This document shows, piece by piece, positions 42,401 to 50,064 of a DNA stretch of 64,000 nt. Both the position numbers and the translations under genes were made by a program. The stretch is taken from positions 16,805,303-16,869,302 of the forward strand of contig NC_092581.1 of NCBI RefSeq assembly GCF_037975245.1. The letters run 5' to 3'. Position 1 is the stretch's first letter, and every line of letters starts with the position of its first letter. The DNA is from Apostichopus japonicus (Eukaryota; Echinodermata; Holothuroidea; Aspidochirotida; Stichopodidae). Below the pieces are notes generated by a model, which saw nothing but the letters and a program-made list of their open reading frames with translations, ran no database searches and was not told the DNA's origin.

Positions 42401-42832
42401 TACACCTCAAATATGAAAACACTTGGCTTGCAGCATGAGAAAGGAAACTAAATGAAGAGTTTACCATTGTTGCTTATTGTTGTAGTTTAGTATAGGGAAT
42501 CATGCTATAGTTATTTCATTCATTTTCTATTCTGGATTTATTCCTTTTCAAAGAGATTGCTTTTTAACATGATAAAACGGTTGATTTCAACAGTTTAGTT
42601 TCAACATTCTTTAAGGATTTGGGGGGGGGGGGGTGGTGGAGGAAGTAATCAACTTACCTTCAGGAAAGAGCGCCCTCATTTTTAAATAGCTTGTGGTTAG
42701 CCTGATGACCGATGCCTTGTCGAGTTGAGTGGTTATTGCAGATGGTAATGGCAAGAGTTTGGCTAATTCATAAAATTCAGCATTTTCTTTCTCTCTGCGA
42801 GTCTTCGCAGCATTTTTAGATCTTTCCTTCAT
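1939..42832 (-). CDS. sim: single-minded (SIM) bHLH-PAS transcription factor, 5' seven coding exons (3' end outside window)
   Basis: Seven exons join in phase into one 281-residue N-terminal product: bHLH at about residues 1-53, PAS-A at about 77-147, and PAS-B from about 220 to the edge. Lengths per exon are 175, 80, 90, 106, 86, 200 and 107 nt, and every intron is GT-AG. Diagnostic motifs are [58 protein letters not shown] and TGYEPQD. SIM proteins are nuclear factors that pair with ARNT/Tango and bind ACGTG-type elements. They control ventral midline or neuroendocrine development in insects and vertebrates. The linker after exon 5 ([20 protein letters not shown]) aligns without gaps to vertebrate SIM1/2, whereas Drosophila Sim differs there. 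That favours a non-insect, vertebrate-like orthologue. Vertebrates have two paralogues and this gene cannot be assigned to either. The C-terminal part is missing because the window ends, not because the gene is broken. Confidence 0.97.
2046..2528 (-). other. sim: sim intron 6
   Basis: 483 bp, GTGAGTA...CTATAG. A+T-rich; nothing else seen. Confidence 0.93.
2529..2728 (-). CDS. sim: sim coding exon 6: inter-PAS linker and start of PAS-B
   Basis: The exon is 200 nt, with acceptor TTTGTATTTCAG and donor GGAAA|GTGAGTA, leaving AA of a Lys codon. Residues 180-245 run from [16 protein letters not shown] through [14 protein letters not shown] to [20 protein letters not shown] begins near residue 220. 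The linker is collinear with vertebrate SIM1/2 and lacks the differing sequence seen in Drosophila Sim. Confidence 0.97.
2729..3172 (-). other. sim: sim intron 5
   Basis: 444 bp, GTTAGTA...TTTCAG. Nothing else seen. Confidence 0.93.
3173..3258 (-). CDS. sim: sim coding exon 5: end of PAS-A / inter-PAS segment
   Basis: The exon is 86 nt, with acceptor TTCCTTTTCAG and donor AAG|GTTAGTA, ending in phase 0. Residues 152-179 read [20 protein letters not shown] then GLTSGGYK, a signature of the SIM/Trachealess group. It is too short to show as a long open frame and was found from the expected protein order. Asp-Phe at its start replaces the usual Glu-Tyr, and Asn157 the usual Ser. Confidence 0.96.
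3259..4013 (-). other. sim: sim intron 4
   Basis: 755 bp, GTAAGAC...TTTTCAG. It splits an Asp codon. Nothing else seen. Confidence 0.93.
4014..4119 (-). CDS. sim: sim coding exon 4: PAS-A second half
   Basis: The exon is 106 nt, with acceptor TTAACTATAG and donor GCCG|GTAAGAC. It starts in phase 0 and leaves one base of the next codon. It encodes residues 116-150, [20 protein letters not shown] then [15 protein letters not shown]. The last residues, SMA, differ from the ends I know for vertebrate and fly SIM. The junction still reads through cleanly to exon 5 (G|AT = Asp151). Confidence 0.96.
4120..5693 (-). other. sim: sim intron 3
   Basis: 1574 bp, GTATGTG...CTATAG. It holds a plus-strand open frame of 154 codons (4426-4890) with no recognisable domain, and a single CACGTG near 5394. 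Nothing else seen. Confidence 0.92.
5694..5783 (-). CDS. sim: sim coding exon 3: PAS-A core
   Basis: The exon is 90 nt, phase 0 at both ends, with acceptor CCTTTCATTTCAG and donor CAG|GTATGTG. It encodes residues 86-115 ([20 protein letters not shown] through HLGLSQ). This is nearly invariant in SIM proteins and forms part of the PAS-A sheet and dimer face with ARNT. Confidence 0.97.
5784..6087 (-). other. sim: sim intron 2, mostly (TA)n
   Basis: 304 bp, GTTTGTAC...TTTCAG. More than half of this intron (about 5895-6058) is an interrupted (TA)n tract with AGG interruptions. The tract begins only about 30 nt downstream of the donor. Confidence 0.93.
5895..6058. repeat. (TA)n microsatellite with AGG interruptions
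   Basis: Almost pure alternating TA, broken by several GG-containing steps (tataggtata). It lies inside sim intron 2. Confidence 0.95.
6088..6167 (-). CDS. sim: sim coding exon 2: bHLH to PAS-A linker
   Basis: The acceptor is TTATTCCATAG and the donor is CAG|GTTTGTAC. The exon is 80 nt, starts with the last two bases of the split Gly codon and ends in phase 0. It encodes residues 60-85, beginning LGDSWGSR and ending KELGAHLLQ, which is the start of PAS-A. The vertebrate equivalent is one residue longer. It was found by searching for the expected piece between FPEG and TLDG, and is too short to stand out as an open frame. Confidence 0.95.
6791..6895. repeat. 19-bp tandem repeat containing CCATGG
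   Basis: Four copies of a 19-bp unit (acttggtctaccatggtct) start at 6791, 6810, 6829 and 6848. They are followed by two shortened 11-bp units (accattggtct) and a partial one. The first copy differs at one base. Confidence 0.93.
7797..7811. repeat. poly-C run
   Basis: An uninterrupted run of about 14 C in a pyrimidine-rich stretch just before the 21-bp minisatellite. Confidence 0.85.
7963..8505. repeat. 21-bp minisatellite, about 25 copies
   Basis: Imperfect repeats of a pyrimidine-rich 21-bp unit (ctacccctgtcgtgatgtcc plus one base). The step of 21 was checked at successive copies from 8005. Because 21 is a multiple of 3, it yields open frames on both strands with a seven-residue repeat (MSPTPVV on plus). 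These are by-products of the repeat and are not called as genes. Confidence 0.95.
8506..11909. other. intron 1 block without genes
   Basis: Unique-looking A+T-rich sequence. The only structure seen is a strong hairpin at 10020-10068, listed separately. No coding exon or RNA gene recognised. Confidence 0.6.
10020..10068. other. 49-nt two-stage hairpin
   Basis: Outer stem GCCCCAGGA (10020-10028) pairs with TCCT (10058-10061) and GGGGC (10064-10068), with a two-base bulge. Inner stem GGCTCAT (10035-10041) pairs with ATGAGCC (10051-10057) around a 9-nt loop. It is unusually G+C-rich for the surrounding intron. Function unknown; it may be a remnant of a fold-back element. Confidence 0.6.
11910..12199. 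repeat. (TA)n array with (TATC)n core and nested duplications
   Basis: About 290 bp of alternating TA, interrupted twice by the same 20-odd-bp segment (aaatattcaattcttatag, at about 11963 and 12024) and by about six TATC units at 12092-12118. The duplicated interruption shows expansion by segmental copying, not only slippage. Confidence 0.95.
12932..13081. repeat. (TA)n array with TAGGCCTA interruptions
   Basis: Alternating TA with two palindromic taggccta steps near the left end and a short ttaagcccaa interruption. In the plus frame it encodes only Tyr-Ile repeats and is not a gene. Confidence 0.95.
13082..18398. other. intron 1 block without genes
   Basis: Mostly unique A+T-rich sequence. 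It holds a C run at about 14829-14843, a purine-rich block (15226-15440, listed separately) and a 12-bp palindrome of six G then six C at 16434-16445. The longest open frame is 148 codons on minus at 13622-14068; no domain was recognised and it is treated as chance. Confidence 0.6.
15085..15440. mobile_element. possible retroelement remnant with long polypurine tract
   Basis: At 15085-15125 is a segment whose minus strand reads gaagaagatcctgctaac followed by ttcgaaacgcc. This kind of phrase recurs near ends of Penelope-like and other non-LTR elements in invertebrates (from memory, not checked). It is followed by about 215 bp (15226-15440) of strongly purine-rich sequence on plus. No reverse-transcriptase frame is present, so at most this is a fragment. 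Confidence 0.25.
18399..18446. repeat. (TA)n microsatellite
   Basis: Alternating TA that directly abuts the 31/92-bp satellite array to its right. Confidence 0.9.
18449..19245. repeat. higher-order satellite: 31-bp monomers in 92-bp trimers
   Basis: Three related monomers of about 31, 31 and 30 bp alternate as A-B-C. Cores are ctgcaacaacaatgttccta (A), ctacaacagtagtgttcata (B) and ctgcaacagcaatgttcatg (C). The A core recurs at 18471, 18563, 18655, 18747, 18841, 18933 and 19026, giving a period of 92 (once 94, once 93). From about 19030 rightward the copies decay into diverged single monomers. Open frames here only encode a repeated FLQQQCS-type peptide or its reverse and are not genes. Confidence 0.95.
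19246..20307. other. intron 1 block without genes
   Basis: Unique A+T-rich sequence. No exon, RNA gene or repeat recognised. Confidence 0.6.
20308..20364. repeat. (GTCT)n microsatellite
   Basis: Imperfect ctgt/gtct tetranucleotide repeat of about 57 bp. Confidence 0.9.
20446..20460. repeat. poly-G run, 15 bases
   Basis: Uninterrupted G tract following an A-rich stretch. Confidence 0.9.
20465..22551. other. intron 1 block without genes
   Basis: A+T-rich, with CACGTG near 20517 and 21791 and one perfect hairpin at 21102-21130. No exon recognised. Confidence 0.6.
21102..21130. other. perfect 12-bp stem hairpin
   Basis: GTTTTCATTATC (21102-21113) is the exact reverse complement of 21119-21130, with loop TTATT. 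Confidence 0.8.
22552..23000. repeat. 147-bp tandem repeat, three copies
   Basis: Copies start with atatgcccaaagtttgatta (or one mismatch) at 22552, 22699 and 22865. Copies 2 and 3 are closer to each other than to copy 1. Copy 2 carries a 16-bp internal duplication around tttctatacatacata, making it 166 bp. The units encode a repeated [12 protein letters not shown]-like peptide on plus, but without a consistent frame between copies, so it is not a gene. Confidence 0.95.
23001..30270. other. intron 1 block without genes
   Basis: Mostly unique A+T-rich sequence. It contains an 8-bp-arm hairpin at 24432-24454, a TCTG/TCTA microsatellite at about 27344-27388, a short CTT repeat near 28338, and CACGTG at about 25546 and 29171. 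The somewhat less A+T-rich stretch 24400-24800 contains a 93-codon plus frame with no recognised domain. Confidence 0.6.
27344..27388. repeat. (TCTG/TCTA)n microsatellite
   Basis: Imperfect tetranucleotide repeat of about 45 bp. Confidence 0.85.
30271..30800. repeat. tandem repeat of 118-148 bp, four copies, each with a palindromic centre
   Basis: The anchor ttatttatc(..)ttagatag recurs at about 30273, 30391, 30539 and 30669. Each copy continues with an A+T-rich palindromic segment (ataagttataacttat), then aaactgataaacattcc, then aacacttccttctaac. Copy length varies mainly because the palindromic centre differs. In copy 1 the centre is a perfect 30-bp palindrome at 30291-30320. Confidence 0.93.
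30801..36600. other. intron 1 block without genes
   Basis: Long A+T-rich stretch with homopolymer runs and a short (TA)n near 32121. No exon, RNA gene or element recognised on either strand. Confidence 0.6.
36662..39038. promoter_or_regulatory. cluster of five CACGTG sites (candidate bHLH target region)
   Basis: Perfect CACGTG occurs at 36662, 36795, 38044, 38782 and 39033; at 36662, 38782 and 39033 it is embedded in TCACGTGA. About one site per 10 kb would be expected in DNA of roughly this composition. CACGTG is bound by several bHLH and bHLH-zip factors. It contains the ACGTG core used by SIM:ARNT, so autoregulation is possible. The sequence shows only the motif; enhancer function is inference. 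Confidence 0.35.
37041..37059. repeat. (TAC)n short microsatellite
   Basis: Six TAC/ACT units. Confidence 0.8.
39100..40390. other. intron 1 block without genes
   Basis: A+T-rich with a short CA repeat near 39669. Nothing else recognised. Confidence 0.6.
40398..40532 (+). mobile_element. tRNA-derived SINE (pol III A and B boxes, ATACAT tail)
   Basis: An A box TAGCTCAGTGG (40406-40416) and a B box GGTTCGAGTC (40450-40459) lie at tRNA-like spacing. GGAGTG (40399-40404) can pair with CACTCC (40459-40464) as a shortened acceptor stem, and CCTT/AAGG can form a partial anticodon stem. The T arm cannot form a full tRNA stem, so this is a tRNA-related head, not a functional tRNA gene. About 65 bp of unrelated sequence follows and ends in an ATACAT-rich tail, the usual SINE layout. 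No clear target-site duplication was found by eye. Its plus orientation is opposite to sim. Confidence 0.75.
40540..42306. other. intron 1 block without genes
   Basis: A+T-rich unique sequence; no exon recognised. Confidence 0.6.
42307..42329. repeat. (GA)n microsatellite
   Basis: About eleven GA units. Confidence 0.9.
42621..42633. repeat. poly-G run near sim exon 1 donor
   Basis: Thirteen G on plus, hence poly-C in the sim transcript about 25-35 nt downstream of the exon 1 donor. Confidence 0.9.
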
Positions 42833-42842
42833 TTCACCGTTC
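42658..42842 (-). CDS. sim: sim coding exon 1: start codon and bHLH domain
   Basis: The ATG is at 42832-42830 (purine at -3) and the exon ends at 42658 inside a Gly codon (G|GT), followed by the donor GTAAGTT. It encodes residues 1-58: basic region [11 protein letters not shown], helix 1 [11 protein letters not shown], loop [11 protein letters not shown] and helix 2 [12 protein letters not shown]. The start MKE is the usual SIM family start. Ten bases before the ATG is a good acceptor (TTCTTTTTTCAG, AG at 42844-42843), so the exon probably begins at 42842 with ten 5' UTR bases. That implies at least one upstream non-coding exon. The alternative is transcription initiation within the short gap before the (ATC)n array. 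Confidence 0.96.
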
Positions 42843-42904
42843 CTGAAAAAAGAATTGAGAGGATTCGATTTGAATAAATAAAAGGTGATAACCAAGAATC
42901 CAGA

Positions 42905-44196
<1,292 letters not shown>

Positions 44197-44199
44197 CGA

Positions 44200-45728
44200 T
44201 TGTGTACCACATAATGTACTGTGCAGTATTCCTTATTATATGTCGTGGTTTTGCTTAGTTGTATCAATCTATGTGCTATGGTTACTGTGTAGCTAGTTAG
44301 TAGCTTCATTGTCTTATTTCAATGTCCAGTCTTTCAGACTTCCGACGAAAGCCACAATCCCAATTATTCTCATCATGTTGTCTTTGGGATTTACGAGTTA
44401 TCTCTTTGACAAAGGACGTAATGAATAGGATCCAACTGTATACTGTAGGAACTAATCAGCTATCTTCCTTTTACTCTTTCCATACCACAGGTGTGTATTT
44501 TCGTTTTCTATTGCAAACGAAAATGTTTACTTCCCATTACCCCAGAGCGCTGAAATCTGCTAGCTAGCTTCTGTCTGCCTGAAATAGCATTGACATACAC
44601 TTAAAGCTAACAATAGCCACTTGAAAGCCATCAATACACACGTCCTTAAAATCGATAAGTTTACCCTCCCGATTAGCTGTGTCTATTCACACCTTTATAA
44701 ATGTCTCAATTGGTTAGATGAAAAGATCTCTCATCACACGTGGAGCTTCTGTCATATTAATAAGCTGACGGATGCAGGTGGTCGACTCCCTCTCTTTGTC
44801 GTATATATACCCCCTTTACCCCTACCTGTTTCTCATAACCGACTCATTTACAAACCCTTCGCAGGTTTTGATCACATTCTGATACTTCGTGACTATGCAA
44901 AAGTCATATTTGACAAACCAGGAAGACTGATTTTCTTTGCAATATGTATTGACATTTTCGATCCCCTAGAACCTTCTTCAGCAATGGCTGGAGTTGAAGT
45001 GAAAATTATACACAAGTAAAATGAACATAGAGTGACAATAATACAGAATATTCATCCCTTTGTCTGTTACGGTACAGACAACTGGTTAATATTGCTAACG
45101 TTAATATCAACCTGACTAAGAACAAATGATGATTAATTTACTGAGTCTGACGAACATTGTATCCCATCCTCACTTCTCACCTTTAGGATGAATATCTTGT
45201 CAGGAAATTAACCCCTTTCTAAGTTTCATCGAGTTACTGTCAGAGGTGCGTTAATTCGTTTCGTACAAGTCATGTGTCCCGAATTATTCGGAGTACAACA
45301 TCATTTTCTTATTGCCCATTTTAGAAATTTTCTCGAAGAATTTCACCAATTCGATCACTTCTCTACATTTTTTGAATACTTGGTCCTTTTTAGAAGACGA
45401 GAAATATCAAACATGACGGTTTAATCGTCGTATTGGGTAACGAGTTTACAACCCATTGTAAGATCTACGGCGAGCTACTTAGCGCAATTTTGGGTGCCAA
45501 TTTGCAGAGGCGTCAAATATTTGACAAGTCCCAGGCTTCGACTAAGACCTGTAACTCAAAGGACACAGCAAGAACTATTACCGGTGACCGAATGACTAGC
45601 AAACAGAGTTGCTAGAGGCTATTTCTTCAGCACTCAAATGCACAATGACAAAAGACAATAGTTTAGTAAAAACAATTGATCTAAATGGAATATGATGAGA
45701 AGGGGTCAGAGAAGGATGGGTACCTACG
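44200..45728. other. 5' flanking DNA or 5' UTR intron of sim
   Basis: It contains a plus-strand open frame of 132 codons at 44621-45019 with no recognised domain and no gene-like context. One CACGTG lies near 44740. No exon called. Confidence 0.5.
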
Positions 45729-46477
45729 TAGTTAGGTAGAATAGGTAGATAGGTAGGCGAGTAGGTAGTTAGGTACGATAGGTAAATATATAGGTAGGTA
45801 GGTAGATATATAGGTAGGTAGGTAGATAGGTAGGAATGTAGAGAGATAGGTAGGATAGGTAGGATAGGTAGGTAGGTAGGTAATAGGTAGGTAGGTAGGA
45901 AGGTAGATAGATAGGTAGCTAAGTAGTTACGTACCGTAGTTAGGGAGGTAGGTAGGTAGTTAGGTAGGTAAGTAGTTAGGTAGGATAGGTAGATATATAG
46001 TTAGGTAGGTGAGTAGGTAGATATATAGGTAGGTAGGTAGATAGGTAGGTAAGTAGGTAGGTATGTAGGTAGGAAGGTAGATAGATAGGTAAGTAGGTAG
46101 GTAGGTAGGTAGGTAGATAGATAGGTAAGTAGGTAGGTAGGTAGGTAGGTAGATAGGTAGGTAAGTAGGTAGGTATGTAGGTAGGAAGGTAGATAGATAG
46201 GTAGCTAAGTAGTTACGTAGTTAGGGAGGTAGGTAGGTAGGTAAGTAGTTAGGTAGGATGGTAGATATATAGGTAGGTAGTTAGGTAGGTAGGTAGGTAG
46301 GTAGGTAGGTAATTAGGTTGGTAGGTAGTTAGGTAGGTAATTAGGTAGGTAGGTAGTTAGGTAGATAGGTCGGGGTGGGTGGATTGGTAGGTGGGTGGAT
46401 TGGTTGGTGGGTGGGTGGGTAGGTGGGTAGGTAGGTAGGTAGGTAGTTAGGTAGTTAGGTAGGTAGGTAGTTAGGTC
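45729..46477. repeat. (GTAG)n tetranucleotide array, about 750 bp
   Basis: Imperfect GGTA/GTAG repeats with GATA, GTTA and GAAG variants. A longer motif (gtagctaagtagttacg) recurs at about 45915 and 46201, showing a second-level period near 287 bp. The right part shifts to GGTGGGTG-type variants near 46370-46430. Confidence 0.96.
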
Positions 46478-46624
46478 GGCTAAATATTTGGTCAATTGTT
46501 TATGTTTATTTTTTGTCTGTGTATTTTCTTTAGTCAATTATGTCACTATAGGGAAGATACGCTTCCATTATGGTACGGTACTTCACCTGCACAAAAAAAA
46601 CCCTTCCCCACCCCATGTTCCTGC

Positions 46625-46735
46625 ACCCGCCACCCCCCCTTAATTCCAATTAAGGGAATATCACGTCCCCCTCCCCATTCCAGTTAAGGGAATTATCACC
46701 CCCCCCCATTCCAATTAAGGGCATATCACGTAATA
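46625..46735. repeat. three copies of a C-run plus ATTCCAATTAAGGG module
   Basis: The core attccaattaaggg, or a one-base variant, occurs three times, each preceded by a C run and followed by an aatatcac-type sequence. The spacing is about 40 bp. Confidence 0.8.
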
Positions 46736-46739
46736 CGAT

Positions 46740-49700
46740 ACAGGCTCGTTCGGACACCACAAAGGATGGTAAGTCATGGAGCCTTACTGTTAGTCAGTGA
46801 CCATTGTTGGTTACCTTCCCACGAAAAGTTTTAATTTCCTCTTTCAAATACTGGCATTTAAAGGTAGAGGTGAAGTACGATCCTTACGGATGCTCTAACA
46901 GACCTACCAGGACGGTCCAGGGAGTTTCTTGGCTACTGTTTACATTACCAAAAGCTTCAAACATCTCCATAAGTTAAACTTCATCAAGTTATCTATGTTC
47001 TTCGATACCAAAATGAAAGGTCCATTAGCTTGACACCTCAAGTTTAACTTAAAATTATGAAGTTTAAAGTCGAATTTTTTTTTTCGCCTTTTGTACTTTT
47101 AAAAAATGTGTCTGGGTGACGAAATGTCGTGGATCGAATCAAACCCACTGACTTTTAAATCTTCAATTTGTGAAAATAGACAGGTTAATAAACTTGGTCA
47201 CTTGCAATCTCAGTTTGAGTAATACCCAGCAGACAATTTGGTAAACTTATCTCTACAAAACTGAAAATAAGTTGCCTCATATAACAGTTTGAATGAAAAC
47301 ATATTTCACAAATTTGTTCAACTGAGTTTGGAAAATACCCAATTATAGTTTGTTTGAAGTAGGTATAGTGGACATCATTCATAACTTCTTCATCATGTTT
47401 AAAAGGCTAACCTCTTCTCTGTGGTGTGAGAAGTCTTATGGACATAACATTAGTATGGAAATCATTACACAAAATGTACTCTAGTGTAGAAACCAATACG
47501 AACTCACAAAACCAAATATCAGCAAAGGCAAAAATATTTACTATTCTATATAAGTGTTATTTATTTAGTTAGAATCAATTTTTATGAAACCAAATTTTAC
47601 ATCTAATTCAATTTTGTTTTGCAATTTTCCAGAGTGAATCAATCCCTTTCGGTTTTTCATAAATTTCAATGATTTTCTTAGTAATCAATCCTGTTGTTTC
47701 GGAGACTTAGAATTCAGTGATGTGGCAAAGACCACCTTAAATAGTGCTATACATAGATGTAACTATATGTGACTATATGCAATTTCTACCTGATAATAGT
47801 AAAAAATATGTTATTATAAATCAGATTGATTAATATTATTGAGATCCTGTGAGTTTTATTGCAGTAATTAGACACAGCCTACAAAGCCTATACTTAGACA
47901 CTTACTTCCTCAGTTTGAAATCAGTATTTTCCTGTCATCATAACCAACTACATTTAACCATCCGACCAGATGTAAATCACTCAAACTGAGGACAATAATC
48001 TGCTATGTGAAGCTGGTAATCGGCTAAAATGGTCAGTGGAGAATAGGAGTTGTTAACTTCACAGCTTGTGTGTTCTCCATATAAAGTATTAGATCATGGT
48101 TGAAAGAAACCATTAACGGTTATACTTGGGTAGCCACAAAGAGTGAAACCAATTCCCTTGCTAATAGTATTTAATTACTTTGACTTTGGGAGCAATTTAT
48201 ATCTTAAAGTGTCAAGAAGGAACTATGAATGGAAAAGAAGCAAAAATAATCACAAACTATATAAGTATTTAAGGTGCAAATGAAATAGTATAGACAAATT
48301 ATTACGGTATATTTTATAGAACTATACTGAATAAGAAATGTATAGGCCTATGTATATTAGACAACTATATACTCAACCAAAGCTTCCAGAATAATAAGTT
48401 GAATATTAATTACTATTAATAATCAATAAAATGGTTAATCATTATTAACGACATACTGAATGGACATATCATTCTTACAATAATATACAACATTGCGAGA
48501 TATGAGGTATTACAAGAAGCTTGCTATATAAACTTACGTAGTTTATACGCATAATTATTTGCGTACCAAGTTGTCTAAAAATATATATTTTCTACCTCTC
48601 CATGTATTTGCTTCTCTTCTACATAGTCCAACATAACTATACCTTATAGCAATGGCATTTTACTTTAAAGTGACGTCATCACGTTGGTATTCATGTGAGT
48701 ATGTTTACTGTCTATATCACCCATTTAAATTACCTATTTTAGTCCGTCTCTTGATTAAGATCCAATTATAACAGCTTCTCAAAAAACAGCTGTATATAGG
48801 GCCCATGCATGCCTATCATTCGAAAGTAAACATTTACCGTTCATTCTTTACTCAATTACTCCTTAAAGTGACAGCTGAAACCAGTATTTTTCAGGGTTAC
48901 AAGTCGTTTTTTATGGTTAAGCTGTTGGGTTGTGAATATGTCTATTGTAACCCATTCGCACCAAATGTGTGAGGATTGTTGCAATGTTTACCCTCTCTAC
49001 AATAGTACAGTCTCGGACTGAAAAGAAAACACTTTCGAGAGGTGACAACAACATTTGTGAAAGAAGGCTATGACGAACGGACCAGTGGTCTCTCTAAATG
49101 CTTTTGCGGCCGCTCAACTTTCCCCTGTACCTAACATCTGTTTTCCACTATTTTCTCGTGCAATAGAATATTATGCATACAACAATCTTCTCGCATTGCT
49201 CGCCAACAAAACCCTGTTTAAACATGACCTAAATTTCTTCGTTTATTTGACAGCTTTTGAAGGTAATATCATCTTTTGTGACGATTCAGAATGCCCAACC
49301 TTTTCCCTTCTTTTTTCTCTCCAAAAATCAACATGTAAATTTGTTGATTGGTGTAGATTTCAAGGGATCGATGTAAGTATATTATACCGAACAAGGCCGT
49401 TGTATGTTGCTTGGATTCCCGGGCTGTTGGTATAATAGGATTCTACCACATTGAACACGAGCTAAATCTGATCTTTATCAATGTAGAGTTCATTTTGTGG
49501 TTTATGGAAAGCGAATTGTGCAAACTTTATACCATCGAACATTTATTTGTTTTGCCTCCGGCAATATATCGCCGCCAGGCCTTTCAAAATAGCAATCAAT
49601 TTACCTTTAGCATTAGTTCTTAAAAAAGAAGCGAGCCTAATATCCGTTCGCAGAGCGCCAACTGTAAACCAAAGCAGTTTCTGTATATAACATCGGCATA

Positions 49701-49929
49701 TGTATAAATACGTTTGCCATTGAACAAAGCTGGGACATTTTTTTCTATTATTTTTTTTTTATCTCTGGTAATGTTTGCAGGAATTTACACCAAATTTAAA
49801 CCCCAGAAGAGCAATAGTCGTTAAATAGCTTCCTGGTAATGAGATCAGAGCTAAATGCAAATATCGTGTCACTTCTAATTTGTCCAAATATAGCTTAATT
49901 TTACAGTTATAAACCGCTTGCACTGACGA

Positions 49930-49930
<1 letters not shown>
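46740..49930. other. upstream block without genes
   Basis: A+T-rich unique sequence. A 121-codon plus frame at 49070-49435 has no recognised domain. Nothing else supported. Confidence 0.5.
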
Positions 49931-49934
<4 letters not shown>

Positions 49935-50003
<69 letters not shown>

Positions 50004-50004
50004 G

Positions 50005-50060
<56 letters not shown>
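49935..50060. repeat. (TA)n microsatellite with TG interruptions
   Basis: Alternating TA with three tatgta steps. Open frames through it encode only Tyr-Ile repeats. Confidence 0.95.
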
Positions 50061-50063
<3 letters not shown>

Positions 50064-50064
50064 G

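Larger units (their letters stand above)
6168..42657 (-). other. sim: sim coding intron 1, 36.5 kb
   Basis: It runs from the donor GTAAGTT after exon 1 to the acceptor CCATAG before exon 2, and splits a Gly codon in phase. It contains many tandem repeats and one SINE-like element, each listed separately, but no open frame with a recognisable domain on either strand. Long first introns in developmental transcription-factor genes often carry enhancers, so this is the natural place to look for sim regulatory DNA. That is inference from the gene family, not from a motif alone. Confidence 0.93.

Noticed and set aside
44621-45019. 132-codon plus-strand open frame
   Set aside because: No recognised domain or splice context.
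49070-49435. 121-codon plus-strand open frame
   Set aside because: No recognised domain.
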